Notes: a model not told the origin generated them from the letters alone. Numbered from the stretch's first letter, positions 18,092-27,781 are shown. The stretch: DNA of 64,000 bases from Azospirillum cavernae (GCF_003590795.1 NZ_QYUL01000001.1:2373001-2437000); one strand, 5' to 3'. Numbers and translations are program-made.

Positions 18092-18916
18092 TTACTGGGC
18101 GAGTTCCCGCGAACGCCGCGTCGCGGCGGCGATGGCGGCGGTCATCACCGGCAGCACGCCATCCTCGGCCATCAGCACGTCCAGCGCCGCCTGAGTGGTG
18201 CCGTTCGGGCTGGTCACGGCCTTGCGCAGATCGGCGGCGGGTTGCGGCGACTGGTTCAGCAACTCCCCCGCCCCCGACACGGTGGCGCGGGCCAGACGCA
18301 TCGCCAGATCGGCGGGCAAGCCGCTGGCCTCCCCCGCCTTGGCCATCGCCTCGACCAGCAGGAAAACGTAAGCCGGGCCGCTGCCCGACAGCGCCGTGAC
18401 CGGGTCCAGCAGCGCCTCGTCGTCGATCCAAGCAACGTCGCCGACGGCGCGCAGCAGCGCGTCGCACAGCGCGGTCTGCGCGGCGGTGACGCGGGCGTTG
18501 GGCACGGCGACCGTCATGCCGCGACCGATGGCGGCGGGCGTGTTGGGCATGGAGCGGACGACGACCGCCCCCTCCCCCAAGGTCTTTTCAAAATAGGCGA
18601 TGGTCTTGCCCGCCGCGATGGACAGGAACACCGTGCCGGGCCGCGCCAGGGCGCGATATTCCGGCAGCGCCGAGTCCATCACCTGCGGCTTGACCGCCAG
18701 AACGACGACGTCGGGAACGAACCCCTCGGGCAGATCCTCCGGCCCGGTCGCCGCGCTGACCAGCGGGTTGCCGACCAGCGCGTCGGGCAGTTCCGCCCGC
18801 TCGACGATCACGACGCGTGAGACAATGCCCGACGACAGCCAGCCGTCCAGCATGGCGCCGCCCATCTTGCCGCAGCCGACCAGAAGAAGCTTCGCCCCGC
18901 CCGTCACGTCGCTCAT
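18092..18916 (-). CDS. proC: Pyrroline-5-carboxylate reductase
   Basis: ProC reduces pyrroline-5-carboxylate to proline with NAD(P)H. The 274-residue protein has an N-terminal Rossmann motif (LLVGCGKMGGAM), MPNTPAAIGRG, and the C-terminal substrate-binding ALSGSGPAYVF and TSPNGTTQAAL segments. The start is five bases after the YbjN gene stop, so the two are in one operon. This YbjN-proC pairing is common in alphaproteobacteria. Confidence 0.97.
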   Translation of the reverse strand: MSDVTGGAKLLLVGCGKMGGAMLDGWLSSGIVSRVVIVERAELPDALVGNPLVSAATGPEDLPEGFVPDVVVLAVKPQVMDSALPEYRALARPGTVFLSIAAGKTIAYFEKTLGEGAVVVRSMPNTPAAIGRGMTVAVPNARVTAAQTALCDALLRAVGDVAWIDDEALLDPVTALSGSGPAYVFLLVEAMAKAGEASGLPADLAMRLARATVSGAGELLNQSPQPAADLRKAVTSPNGTTQAALDVLMAEDGVLPVMTAAIAAATRRSRELAQ

Positions 18917-18921
18917 GCCGA

Positions 18922-19425
18922 TCACGCCTCGCCCATGGTGTCGAGAATGGCGGCGGACACCGCCTCTTGCGCCGACTTGCCGCCCCAGATGACGAATTGG
19001 AAGGCCGGGTAGAAGCGTTCGCACTCCGACAGCGCGATCTCCACCAGATCCTCCAACTGCTCCACCGCCGCGCCGCGCGCGCCGCGCAGCAGCATGGTTT
19101 GACGGAACATCGGCGTGTGCTCTTCCGAACAGACGTCGAAATGGCCCAGCCACATGCGCCCGTTGACCTCGGCCAACAGTTCGGCGACGGCGACGCGGCG
19201 CGGGGCCTGCACCTTCATGTCGAACTGGCAGGAGAACTGCAACGCGCTGACGTCGGGTTGCCAGACGAAATACAGACGGTAATCGCACCAGCGCCCGCCG
19301 ATCTCGACGACGAGTTCGTCGTCGGTCGCGCGCTCAAACGGCCATTCGTTGGCGGTGACGATCTCTTCAACCACGTCGAGCGGGTTGTGTGAGGAAGCGG
19401 TGGTTTCGACGGCGACAGCCGACAT
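18922..19425 (-). CDS. YbjN domain-containing protein
   Basis: The 167-residue protein belongs to the YbjN family, related to type III secretion chaperone folds. It contains the segments NEWPFERATDDELVVEIGG, YFVWQPDVSALQFSCQFD and LLAEVNGRMWLGHFDV. It is the first gene of the YbjN-proC-YbaK unit. The molecular role of the family is not settled; a chaperone or regulatory role is usual in annotations. Confidence 0.9.
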   Translation of the reverse strand: MSAVAVETTASSHNPLDVVEEIVTANEWPFERATDDELVVEIGGRWCDYRLYFVWQPDVSALQFSCQFDMKVQAPRRVAVAELLAEVNGRMWLGHFDVCSEEHTPMFRQTMLLRGARGAAVEQLEDLVEIALSECERFYPAFQFVIWGGKSAQEAVSAAILDTMGEA

Positions 19426-19620
19426 GTCAGCGTCCTCCTATGAAGGCGCGGCGGGTGACGCCCTGAACCCGGACTGGCCTGCGGGAACCGGACCGACACC
19501 CCAAGATGATGTGGCGAAAAAACGTGACAGCTACCACGGACAGAACGGTGCCAAAGCCGCTTCGCCGCCGCAACCGAATTCAGGCGCGGACGCCGTGAAG
19601 GGTTTGTGACAGGGCGCCGT

Positions 19621-19932
19621 TCAAGACGCGTCGTCGGCCCCATCCGCAGGTTCGTCCGCCGAAACCGCCGCCGGGGCGGACGTCAGCGACGCGACCAACG
19701 CTTCCAGGACGGCGAGCCGTTCGGCCATCACCTCCTGCTCCTCGCGGGCCTTGGCGGCCATGGCGCGAACGGCGTCGAACTCCTCACGGCTGACAACGTC
19801 CATCCGCGACAGGATGCGTTCAAGCTGGGAGCGCAGATGCCCCTCGGCTTCCTCGCGCAGGGACGAAAAGGCGCCGAGCGCGCCACCCGCCACACGGGCG
19901 ATATCGTCCAAAATTTTGTTGTCGGCCTGCAT
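19621..19932 (-). CDS. ubiK: Ubiquinone biosynthesis accessory factor UbiK family (BMFP/YqiC)
   Basis: This 103-residue helical protein is of the family that helps late ubiquinone synthesis enzymes and can associate with membranes. The N-terminal NKILDDIARVAGGALGAFSSLREE and the central coiled coil (RMDVVSREEFDAVRAMAAKAREE) are typical. The acidic Ala-rich tail is variable. It stands alone between the YbjN unit and the AsmA gene. Confidence 0.88.
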   Translation of the reverse strand: MQADNKILDDIARVAGGALGAFSSLREEAEGHLRSQLERILSRMDVVSREEFDAVRAMAAKAREEQEVMAERLAVLEALVASLTSAPAAVSADEPADGADDAS

Positions 19933-20051
19933 CGCTTCAAACTTCCGGTTACTGTTCGACCATTATGGCGGTCAGACCGCCGGACTTCAACGCCCTTGCG
20001 CCACGTCGCTGCGACGCAGCATGCAAGCGTGCCATGCGGCCCCGCCCCGCG

Positions 20052-23000
20052 TCACGGCTTCGGCGGAGCTGGTTCCGCAGCGGCGGACGCCGCGAAATGC
20101 TCCTGCACCGCCTTCATGTCAAAGCTCTGGGTCGGCGCCGCCAACGGCCCGGCGACGCGCAGGGTCAGCGGCGGCAAGGGCGGTTCCGCCTTCACCCGCA
20201 AACGCAGCCCCAGATCGACCTGGGCCTCGGGCAGCGACCAGGAGCCGCTCAACAGCCCCTCCCCCGCCGCAGCGGTCAGCCGGGTGTCGTCGGTGCGCAG
20301 CGTGCCATGATCGATCGTGAAGCGGCCATCCACCCGGTCAATGCGGGTTTCGCCGCCCGGCCCGCCGCCGATCACCGCGCCCAACACCTCTTGCGGACGC
20401 GTCACCCGGCTCAGCCGGTCACGGACCGCCGTCAAATCCAGACCGCGCAACACCCCGCCGACCACCGCCACCCGCCCCCGACCGCTGAGCGAGCGCAGCA
20501 CCGACTCCTGGTCGCCGCCCGATCCCGTCACCACCATGTCCAGGTCCACCGCGCCGCCGGACAGCGTCACGCCGCCCGCAGCGCCACCCGCCATGGCCGC
20601 CGTCAACCGGGCCAGTTCCGCCTTGACGACGGTGACGTCGGCCTCAATCGAGGGAGCGCGACCCGGCTGGGCGATCAATCGGCCACTCAGACCGATCTGC
20701 CCGCCCAGCCATTCGCCGTCCAACTGCTCCAGCGTCAGCGTGCCGCCGTTCAACGCCGCGCGCAGAGCCGGTTGATCGACCCGCGCCCCGCCCGCCGTCA
20801 GCGACGTGGCCGCCAGCGCCAGCTTGCCATCAGCCAGCCGCAGCCAGGACGGATCGGCGCTCTCCTCACGCTCGGTCAACGCCGTGGCCGCGACGGATTC
20901 GCGCGGTTGGCTTTCCCCAACCAACGGCGCGCCGATCAGCCGATCAAGGTCCAGATCGCCGGTTTGCAGGTCGGCGTCGATCTGGGGGCGCGGGCCGGTG
21001 AAATCACCGCTGATCCGCCCGCGCAACGGCACCCCGGCGACGATCCCCTGAAGATTCGCCAAGCTCGGCGCCGCCAGCGACCCGCTGAACTCCGTGTAAA
21101 GATCGAGCGGCCCATAGGCCCGCGCCTGCCCCCGGTCGGTGAACAGCGCGGCCAACCTTCCCAATTCAGGATGCGTCACCCGCAGCTTCACGTCGGCGGC
21201 GGGTCGGGTGTCGAGCGTCAGCAGCGATCCGCCCGCATCCAGCGCTCCACCGGCCACCCCGGCGGTCAGCTCCAAGGCCAAACGGCTGGCGTCGCCCGCC
21301 AGCCGCGCCTTGGCCGACACCGCGCCCAGCCGTTCGGGCGTCGGAACGCCGGCAGGCCAGGCCACGGCGCGCGGCAAGCCGCCCAGATTGGCCGCCTCCG
21401 CCGACACAGCGAGGTTGACGCCGCGCAGAGGCGACAGCCCGGCGATCTGCCCATCGACCCGGCCCTTCAGACCGACCAAATCATCGACTTTGGCCTCGCG
21501 GATCGTCACCGCGCCGCCAGCGACGGTGGCGTCGAGATGAATCCCCTGCGCAGGCAAACCGCGCAACGTCACCTGACCGATGGACAGATCCAGATTGGCG
21601 TCGGCCAACATCAGCCAGGACAGCGGCGACAGCGCCACCCGGCCCGTCGTCGCAGGCGCGGCGGCGGCCAACGGCGGCAGCGCCCGCGCCGACCCGACCG
21701 TGGGAAGGCCCGGCGACGGAATGGGCGGCAGATAGGCGTCGATGTTCAGCCGGTCCAGCTCCAGCCGCGCGCCAAAGGCCGGGCGGCCCCGGTCCACATA
21801 GGCGATGGCGCCGGACAGGCGGCTGCCGTCCACCCGCAGATCCAGCCCCGACAGCTCAAAACGGTTGGCGTGCCCCTGCACCCGCATCGCCAGCGAGGCC
21901 CGGCGCAGCCGATCCGCCGGAACGCTGCGGGCGTCCAACTTCATCCAGTCCAGCAAAGCGCGCAGATTGTCGGCGTTGGCCTCCATCCTCAGGTCGATCG
22001 TCGGCAACCCGCCCGGCGTCGTCACCTCGCCCGCCGCCACAATGTCCGACCCGCCGGGCAGTTGCGCGCTCACCCGGTCGATGGTCAGGCGCCCGGCCGC
22101 CAGGCTGGCCTCCAACCGGCCCTGGCGGACGACGGCGCCATTGTAGGTCAGCCCATCAACCGACAAATCAAGCTTGCCCTCCACCCCCACCGGCAACGCC
22201 CACGGCGCCGAGGCCGGGGCGACGGGAACAGCCGCCCCCCGCCCGGAGACGGACGGCGCGGATGGCGGCGCCGGTGGCGACGTCAGCCCCGCGCCAACCC
22301 GATTCAGCCACCCATCCAGATCCAGCCGGTTGATCGCCAGCGTCAGTTCCGTGCGGGCGGGTTCCCCCGGACGCAAGGTCGCCGATCCGGTCGCCCGCGT
22401 GTCGCCGATCTGCGCCTCAAGATTGCTGAGAACCGCCAGACTGGTTCCCGCCTCCACCGTCGCCCGCAGGCTGAACGCCTGACCAAGCGCCGCGCCGGAA
22501 GGGCTGTCCATCAGCTTGCCGAGATCGCTGCCTTCGGCCCGCAAGTCGCCTTGCGCGCGCAAGGCGCCGCCGCCGCTGACATTGCCGCTGCCGCCCGACA
22601 AAATCCCGGCAAAACGCAGGGTCGCGTCGGTTCCCGGCATCGACAGGGCGGCGCGCACCGGCACCGCCGCGCCATCGGCGAAGCGCCCGGCGGTCAATTC
22701 CCCATGCAGGGCCATCCCGCGCAGACGGAAATCGCCCTGGACCTGAAACGGCCCGGTCAAGCTTCCGGCGACGACGCGGGCGCTGACCCCTTCCAGCGTT
22801 TCCGAACGGCCCGACCGGCTGTCGCGGTACAGAATCGCGCCGTTGTCGACCGTCACCTGATCGAAGCTGATGGCCTCGGCCAGCCCATCGGTCGCGCTCG
22901 AACGGTTCGCCGTGGTCGCCACGCCCCCCGACAGGTCCCAGTTCAGCCGCCCATCCTTGAGCACCTCGACCACAAAGGTCGGCTCCACCAGCGTGATGCT

Positions 23001-23312
23001 TTCAACCTGGATTCGCCCGCTCAGCAGCGGCATCAGCGCCACACGGACGTCCAGCTTCTTCAGCCGGGCCATGTCCGGTTCGGTCGCGCCCGCCGGGTTG
23101 GCGAGCCGGGCGTCGCGCACGGTCAAGGCCGGGGATGGCAGCAGCGTCAACCCGACGTCGCCGCGCAGATCAACCGCGCGTCCGGTCGCCGCCGACACCC
23201 GTTCGGCGATCATCCCCTTATAGGCGTTCCAATCGATCAGGCTGGGCGCCGCAAGCACGCCACCGGCCAGCGCCGTCAATCCAGCCAATGCCGCGATCAG
23301 GATCTTGTTCAC
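20052..23312 (-). CDS. AsmA family protein
   Basis: AsmA-like proteins are inner-membrane anchored periplasmic proteins linked to lipid transport and outer-membrane assembly. The 1086-residue protein begins with one membrane helix (NKILIAALAGLTALAGGVLAA interrupted) and then SLIDWNAYKGMIAERVSAATGRAVDL, the classic AsmA N-terminus. The C-terminal AsmA domain includes the SGRGRVAVVGGVLRGLDL stretch. The GTG at 23312 is preferred because a GGAG motif lies five bases upstream. The gap to the divergent DUF4169 gene is 239 bases and shows a TATAGC element near 23424 but nothing else clear. Confidence 0.92.
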   Translation of the reverse strand: MNKILIAALAGLTALAGGVLAAPSLIDWNAYKGMIAERVSAATGRAVDLRGDVGLTLLPSPALTVRDARLANPAGATEPDMARLKKLDVRVALMPLLSGRIQVESITLVEPTFVVEVLKDGRLNWDLSGGVATTANRSSATDGLAEAISFDQVTVDNGAILYRDSRSGRSETLEGVSARVVAGSLTGPFQVQGDFRLRGMALHGELTAGRFADGAAVPVRAALSMPGTDATLRFAGILSGGSGNVSGGGALRAQGDLRAEGSDLGKLMDSPSGAALGQAFSLRATVEAGTSLAVLSNLEAQIGDTRATGSATLRPGEPARTELTLAINRLDLDGWLNRVGAGLTSPPAPPSAPSVSGRGAAVPVAPASAPWALPVGVEGKLDLSVDGLTYNGAVVRQGRLEASLAAGRLTIDRVSAQLPGGSDIVAAGEVTTPGGLPTIDLRMEANADNLRALLDWMKLDARSVPADRLRRASLAMRVQGHANRFELSGLDLRVDGSRLSGAIAYVDRGRPAFGARLELDRLNIDAYLPPIPSPGLPTVGSARALPPLAAAAPATTGRVALSPLSWLMLADANLDLSIGQVTLRGLPAQGIHLDATVAGGAVTIREAKVDDLVGLKGRVDGQIAGLSPLRGVNLAVSAEAANLGGLPRAVAWPAGVPTPERLGAVSAKARLAGDASRLALELTAGVAGGALDAGGSLLTLDTRPAADVKLRVTHPELGRLAALFTDRGQARAYGPLDLYTEFSGSLAAPSLANLQGIVAGVPLRGRISGDFTGPRPQIDADLQTGDLDLDRLIGAPLVGESQPRESVAATALTEREESADPSWLRLADGKLALAATSLTAGGARVDQPALRAALNGGTLTLEQLDGEWLGGQIGLSGRLIAQPGRAPSIEADVTVVKAELARLTAAMAGGAAGGVTLSGGAVDLDMVVTGSGGDQESVLRSLSGRGRVAVVGGVLRGLDLTAVRDRLSRVTRPQEVLGAVIGGGPGGETRIDRVDGRFTIDHGTLRTDDTRLTAAAGEGLLSGSWSLPEAQVDLGLRLRVKAEPPLPPLTLRVAGPLAAPTQSFDMKAVQEHFAASAAAEPAPPKP

Positions 23313-23551
23313 CGGGTCTCCGCCTTCCCTGCGCGTGGCCCTGCCCGTGGTCCACGCCCTCATCCGCTCATCAGACGGTCCCAAGCGGCCCCGTCCTTCT
23401 CGCTCGCCCTGTCTTTCGGTAAGCTATAGCCCGCAGAAGAAACAAGCAATTTGGGCGATCTCAGGGCCATCCCGCCGCCAGTCGCAAAAATCGTTCCGGT
23501 CGGCCGCCCCGGATCGCCGCTTTTCATCCCACCACAGCCGGAGAAGCCGCC

Positions 23552-23734
23552 ATGGGCGACGTGGTCAACCTCAACCGCTTCCGCAAGACCCGCGATCGGG
23601 CCGAGCGCGCAAAAGACGCCGAGGCGAATCGGATCCGATTCGGCCGCACCAAGGCCGAGAAGGAGCGCGATCGCCAAGAGGCCGAGCGACGAACTCAGGC
23701 TTTGGATGGCAAGAAACTCGACGATCCGGATTAA
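23552..23734 (+). CDS. DUF4169 family small protein
   Basis: This is a 60-residue, highly charged protein beginning MGDVVNLNRFRKTRDRAER, the hallmark of this alphaproteobacterial family. The rest is a Lys/Arg/Glu-rich helix. A GGAGAAG ribosome binding site precedes the ATG. Function of the family is not known. Confidence 0.9.
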   Translation: MGDVVNLNRFRKTRDRAERAKDAEANRIRFGRTKAEKERDRQEAERRTQALDGKKLDDPD

Positions 23735-23943
23735 CCCGAATCGGCTTGGCCCTACCTTGCTTTGGCCAATCCGCCTAGCCGAACGGCATAAAAACCAACC
23801 ATGGAAGTCGGATTAACCCCTCTTTTCGTGGTACAATTGACTCTCCTAACAATTGGTCCTTGCCACATTTGGCGAACTCGTGTGACAGTTCGGCTATGGG
23901 CGCCATCGGGCGCGCCGTCTGGCATTCGGGGGAGGCCCGGCTC

Positions 23944-24750
23944 ATGGTTGACATGACGTCGTTTCGTGGTTCGGTACAGAAGCCTCAATCCACCGCCTTT
24001 CTTCCGCCGATCCATGCGGTCGAAAATGATCGCCCTTGGGTTTGGCTCGCCGCCGGATGGCGCGACATGATGGCGGCGCCGCTCATCAGCTTCGGCTTTG
24101 GCGCGCTGGCGGTGATCTCCAGCTTCATTCTGGTCGCTGGTCTGGCGATGCAGGGGATGGAGTATCTGATCCTGCCGCTCGCCGCCGGCTTCATGCTGCT
24201 GGGGCCGCTGTTCGCCGTTGGCCTGTATGAAACCAGCCGCTTGCTGGAACAGGGCGAACGCCCGACCCTGATGAAGGTCGCCTTGGCCTATCGGCGCAAC
24301 GGCGTGCAGATCAGCGGCATCGGGCTGGTCTTGATGATGGCCGTGCTGGCCTGGATCCGGGTCGCCTTCCTGATTTTCGCCCTGTTCTTCTCGTCCGAGC
24401 CGCCCGCCTTCGACCAGTTGGTGGATCGCATCTTCTTCTCGGTGGAAACCATCCCCTTCCTGCTGACCGGCACCATGTTCGGCGCGGTCATCGCGGCGGG
24501 CGTGTTCTCCATCGCCGTCGTCTCGATCCCGATGCTGCTGGACCGCGACACCGACGTCTTCACCGCGATGGCGACCAGCATCGCCGTGGTTCGCGAGAAC
24601 ATTCGTCCGATGATCGTCTGGGCGTTCCTGGTGGCGCTGTTCACCTCGGCGGGCATGGTCACGGGCTTTGTCGGGCTTGGTTTGGCCTTGCCCTTGATCG
24701 GTCACGCCTCCTGGCATTGCTACCGCGATCTGGTTGGTCGCGCCCGTTAA
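23944..24750 (+). CDS. DUF2189 multi-spanning membrane protein
   Basis: The 268-residue product has about six hydrophobic segments and the DUF2189 features PWVWLAAGWRDM, LLGPLFAVGLYETSR and the C-terminal PLIGHASWHCYRDLV. The start at 23944 is set by a strong GGGGGAGG ribosome binding site nine bases upstream; a TTG at 23860 gives a longer frame without one. A strong terminator follows. The family is widespread in proteobacteria, with unknown function; the short His-Ala-Ser-Trp-His end may bind a metal or haem-copper partner, which is only a guess. Confidence 0.88.
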   Translation: MVDMTSFRGSVQKPQSTAFLPPIHAVENDRPWVWLAAGWRDMMAAPLISFGFGALAVISSFILVAGLAMQGMEYLILPLAAGFMLLGPLFAVGLYETSRLLEQGERPTLMKVALAYRRNGVQISGIGLVLMMAVLAWIRVAFLIFALFFSSEPPAFDQLVDRIFFSVETIPFLLTGTMFGAVIAAGVFSIAVVSIPMLLDRDTDVFTAMATSIAVVRENIRPMIVWAFLVALFTSAGMVTGFVGLGLALPLIGHASWHCYRDLVGRAR

Positions 24751-24776
24751 ACAAGAAACGTCCCCCTCAAAACGCC

Positions 24777-24812
24777 AAAAGCCCTTTTCCCGGTCGGGAG
24801 AAGGGCTTTTTT
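24777..24812. terminator. Bidirectional rho-independent terminator
   Basis: A 16-base arm beginning AAAAGCCCTT pairs with the matching arm ending GGGCTTTT, with one G-U pair and a loop of about two bases. A T run follows on the plus strand and a shorter one on the minus strand. It serves the DUF2189 gene and possibly the convergent DUF1192 gene. Confidence 0.88.
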
Positions 24813-24830
24813 CTTGGGCAAACCCCAGGG

Positions 24831-25028
24831 TCACGGTTTTTTGAAGAAGGCCTCGGCGGCGGATTTTTGCGCTTCTTTGGCGGAAATCGCGGCGCGAGCG
24901 CGGGCGATTTCCGCCTCCAGCCCGGCGATGTAGTCCTGAAGCTCCGCCACGCCCAGCGCCGTCAAATCCTTGGGCGTCGGCTTGGCCGCGCGTGGTTCCA
25001 GATCGGCAAATTCGTCCTTGAAGGTCAT
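24831..25028 (-). CDS. DUF1192 domain-containing small protein
   Basis: This 65-residue protein has the family segments LTALGVAELQDYIAGLEAEI and a C-terminal helix ending AEAFFKKP. It is a short coiled coil, usually found near quinone oxidoreductase or similar genes in alphaproteobacteria, as here (the oxidoreductase diverges from it, 94 bases away). Function is unknown. Confidence 0.87.
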   Translation of the reverse strand: MTFKDEFADLEPRAAKPTPKDLTALGVAELQDYIAGLEAEIARARAAISAKEAQKSAAEAFFKKP

Positions 25029-25122
25029 GGCCGTTTCCCCTCCCCTTTTGGTCGTGCCGCCTTGTCAGGCGGGTCCGGCAAATCTACCTATCGCCTCCAA
25101 CGAATCCTATCGGGGAAACAGC

Positions 25123-26130
25123 ATGAGCCTCGCTCTGCCGGACAGCATGCGCTGCGTCGCCATCACCGAACCCGGCGGGCCGGAGGTTCTGCGCCCCGCC
25201 CAACGCGCCCTGCCCGTCCCGGGTCCGGGCGAGTTGCTGGTCGCGGTCGCCGCCGCCGGGGTCAACCGGCCCGACACCTTGCAACGCCAGGGCCTCTACA
25301 ACCCGCCGCCCGGCGCCAGCGACCTGCCGGGGCTGGAGCTGTCCGGCACGGTGGTCGCGTTGGGCGCGGACGTCTCCGGCTGGGCCATCGGCGACCGGCT
25401 GTGCGCCCTGGTGGCGGGCGGCGGTTACGCTGAATATTGCACGGTTCCAGCGGTGCAGGCCCTGCCCATCCCGACGGGCCTGTCGTTGATCGAGGCGGCG
25501 GCGGTGCCGGAAACCTTCTTCACCGTCTGGACCAACGTGTTTGAGCGCGGCGGGTTGAAGCCCGGCGAAAGCCTGCTGATCCATGGCGGGTCGAGCGGCA
25601 TCGGCACCACGGCGATCCAACTGGCCAAGGCGTTCGGCGCGACGGTTTTCACCACAGCGGGCAACGCCGAGAAATGCGCCGCCTGCCTCGCGTTGGGGGC
25701 CGACCGCGCCATCAATTACAAGACCGAGGATTTCGCCGCCGTGATCCGCGAGACCACCGGCGGGCGCGGGGTGGACGTGGTGTTGGACATGGTCGGCGGC
25801 GATTACATCGCCCGCGACATCGACATCATGGCCATGGACGGGCGGCACGTCTCCATCGCCTTCCTGCAAGGGTCCAAGGTCACGCTGAACATGGCCCCGG
25901 TGATGATGAAGAGGCTGACTTTGACCGGCTCGACCCTGCGCGCCCGCCCGGTGGCGGAAAAGGGCCGGATCGCCCGTGCCCTGCGCGAAACGGTCTGGCC
26001 GCTGTTCGGCGCCAGCCCGCTGAAGCCGCTGGTCCACGCGACGTTCCCGTTGGAGCAGGCCGACGAAGCCCACCGCCTGATGGAAAGCAGCGCCCACATC
26101 GGCAAAATCGTGCTGACCGTCGCGCCCTGA
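25123..26130 (+). CDS. NAD(P)H-quinone oxidoreductase (PIG3/QOR-type MDR)
   Basis: This is a zinc-free medium-chain dehydrogenase/reductase of 335 residues. The GroES-like N-terminal domain contains AAAGVNRPDTLQRQG and lacks the zinc-binding cysteines. The cofactor motif is in HGGSSGIGTTAIQLAK, and the middle stretch RGVDVVLDMVGGDY is typical. Homologues reduce quinones with NADPH. The start at 25123 has a GGGGA site and fits the family N-terminus (MRCVAITEPGGPEVL). Confidence 0.9.
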   Translation: MSLALPDSMRCVAITEPGGPEVLRPAQRALPVPGPGELLVAVAAAGVNRPDTLQRQGLYNPPPGASDLPGLELSGTVVALGADVSGWAIGDRLCALVAGGGYAEYCTVPAVQALPIPTGLSLIEAAAVPETFFTVWTNVFERGGLKPGESLLIHGGSSGIGTTAIQLAKAFGATVFTTAGNAEKCAACLALGADRAINYKTEDFAAVIRETTGGRGVDVVLDMVGGDYIARDIDIMAMDGRHVSIAFLQGSKVTLNMAPVMMKRLTLTGSTLRARPVAEKGRIARALRETVWPLFGASPLKPLVHATFPLEQADEAHRLMESSAHIGKIVLTVAP

Positions 26131-26216
26131 TGCGATTTTTGCCCTTTTGTGGCCGTTCAACCCGTGGATGGGCTTGCCTTGACCGGGCAAGACGGGGTAG
26201 CAGAGGGACGTGGGCG

Positions 26217-26254
26217 ACCGGGATTTCCCGGTGAGCCTGCGCAAGCATGCTTGC
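26217..26254. promoter_or_regulatory. Two adjacent palindromes upstream of trcR
   Basis: ACCGGGA-TT-TCCCGGT lies at 26217-26232, and a perfect 14-base palindrome GCAAGCATGCTTGC lies at 26241-26254. Both are in the 244-base gap between the oxidoreductase and trcR. No T run follows the first, so it is not a clear terminator. The second is a candidate protein-binding site. Confidence 0.5.
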
Positions 26255-26374
26255 ACGAACCGATGGCCGCCCCTTCACCGGAGCGACGTCGGTCGCGATT
26301 CCGCCCAGAGAGAAAAAGACTGATCGCGCCGCACGCCAGCGGGCGCGATCGGATGAGAGTTGTCAGGAGGGATG

Positions 26375-26983
26375 ATGGCGCTGCCCTTGATGCCGAAAGC
26401 GACAGCCGTTTGGCTGGTCGAGAACACGTCCTTGTCCTTCGAGCAGATCGCCGCGTTCTGCGGTCTGCATTCGCTGGAAGTCCAGGCCATCGCCGATGGC
26501 GAGGTGGCCGTCGGCATGGTCGGCCTTGATCCCGTCGTCAACGGTCAGTTGACCAAGACCGAGATCGAGCGCTGCGAGAAGAACGAGGCCCTGCGCCTCA
26601 AGCTTCTGATCGTCGATCTGCCGCAGGTGACGGCGCGCTCCAAGGGGCCGCGCTACACGCCGATCACCAAGCGCGGCGACAAGCCCGACGCCATCGCCTG
26701 GCTGCTGAAGCAGCACCCGGAATTGTCGGACGCGCAGACCTGCCGCCTGATCGGCACGACCAAGCCGACCATCGCCTCGGTGCGCGAGCGCACCCACTGG
26801 AACGCCGCCAACATCAAGACGCGCAACCCGGTCCTGCTGGGCCTGTGCACGCAGCGCGAGTTGGAAGAGGCCCTGGCCCTGGCCATCCGTCGTGGCGGCA
26901 CCCCCCTGCCCCCGCAGGAGCAGGAAGAGGGCTATGGCGACGACGAGCAGGGCGGTTCCTACAACGAGCGCAACGACGACTGA
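26375..26983 (+). CDS. trcR: Cell cycle transcriptional regulator TrcR (DUF1013)
   Basis: TrcR is a conserved alphaproteobacterial nucleoid-associated regulator described in Caulobacter. The 202-residue protein has two HTH-like parts: SLSFEQIAAFCGLHSLEVQAIADG (in sections) and LSDAQTCRLIGTTKPTIASVRERTHWNA. The tail is acidic and low in complexity. An AGGAGG ribosome binding site at 26365-26370 marks the start; ATG 26375 and 26372 are both close. It stands ahead of ubiX. Confidence 0.9.
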   Translation: MALPLMPKATAVWLVENTSLSFEQIAAFCGLHSLEVQAIADGEVAVGMVGLDPVVNGQLTKTEIERCEKNEALRLKLLIVDLPQVTARSKGPRYTPITKRGDKPDAIAWLLKQHPELSDAQTCRLIGTTKPTIASVRERTHWNAANIKTRNPVLLGLCTQRELEEALALAIRRGGTPLPPQEQEEGYGDDEQGGSYNERNDD

Positions 26984-27063
26984 CCCGTCAAAGCGCCTGT
27001 TGCGATGACGCACACCGCATCCCCCTTTCTCGACAAGGGGGATGCTTTGGGACATCCGCCGTC

Positions 27064-27654
27064 ATGACCACTCCCCCCCGTCTCGTCGTCGGCATCAGCG
27101 GCGCCTCGGGCGTGGCGCTCGGCATCCGCACGCTGACCACCCTGCGGCGCATCGGCGTCGAATCGCACCTTGTCATCAGCCGATCCGCCGAGGTGACGTT
27201 GGCGCATGAGACGTCGATGAAGGTCGCCGAGTTGCGGGCGCTGGCCGACGTTCATTACGCCGCCGCCGACATTGGCGCGGCCATTTCCAGCGGCAGTTTC
27301 CGCACCTTGGGCATGGTGGTCGTCCCCTGCTCCGTCCGCACGATGAGCGAGATCGCCAGCGGCGTCACCTCCACCCTGTTGACCCGCGCCGCCGACGTGA
27401 CGCTGAAAGAGCGGCGGCGGCTGGTGCTGATGGTGCGGGAAACCCCGCTGCATCTGGGGCATCTGCGCACCATGACCGCGTTGGCCGAAATGGGCGCGAT
27501 CATCGCCCCGCCAGTTCCGGCTTTTTACGCCAAACCCAAGACCATTGACGATTTGATCGACCATTCGGTTGGCCGGGTTCTTGATCTTTTCGGCTTGGAC
27601 GCAGGCAATCTGCGCCGATGGGGCGAGCCGACCGCGACACGCGCAACCGACTGA
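27064..27654 (+). CDS. ubiX: Flavin prenyltransferase UbiX
   Basis: UbiX makes prenylated FMN, the cofactor of UbiD decarboxylases in ubiquinone synthesis. The 196-residue protein has the N-terminal flavin-binding GISGASGVALG, the PCSVRTMSEIASG loop and the RETPLHLGHLRTM segment. The ATG at 27064 fits the family start. No ubiD gene is in the window. It lies 80 bases after trcR and is co-directional. Confidence 0.94.
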   Translation: MTTPPRLVVGISGASGVALGIRTLTTLRRIGVESHLVISRSAEVTLAHETSMKVAELRALADVHYAAADIGAAISSGSFRTLGMVVVPCSVRTMSEIASGVTSTLLTRAADVTLKERRRLVLMVRETPLHLGHLRTMTALAEMGAIIAPPVPAFYAKPKTIDDLIDHSVGRVLDLFGLDAGNLRRWGEPTATRATD

Positions 27655-27781
27655 CCAGCAACCCTTCTCCTGGTCATACCGCACAGCAACAGGCGGCTTG
27701 GACTGCGCCGGGAATGCCGCTATACCAAGGCAAGCTGGGTCGGCGTCGCGCCGGTCCACTGGACGAGAGGCAGAGCGACCC

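Noticed and set aside
19965..23429. 1154-codon plus-strand frame opposite the AsmA gene
   Set aside because: Arg/Gln-rich product with no fold features; the minus strand is a typical AsmA protein.
27721..27726. TATACC element as a carbonic anhydrase promoter
   Set aside because: No matching -35 box; too weak to list as a feature.
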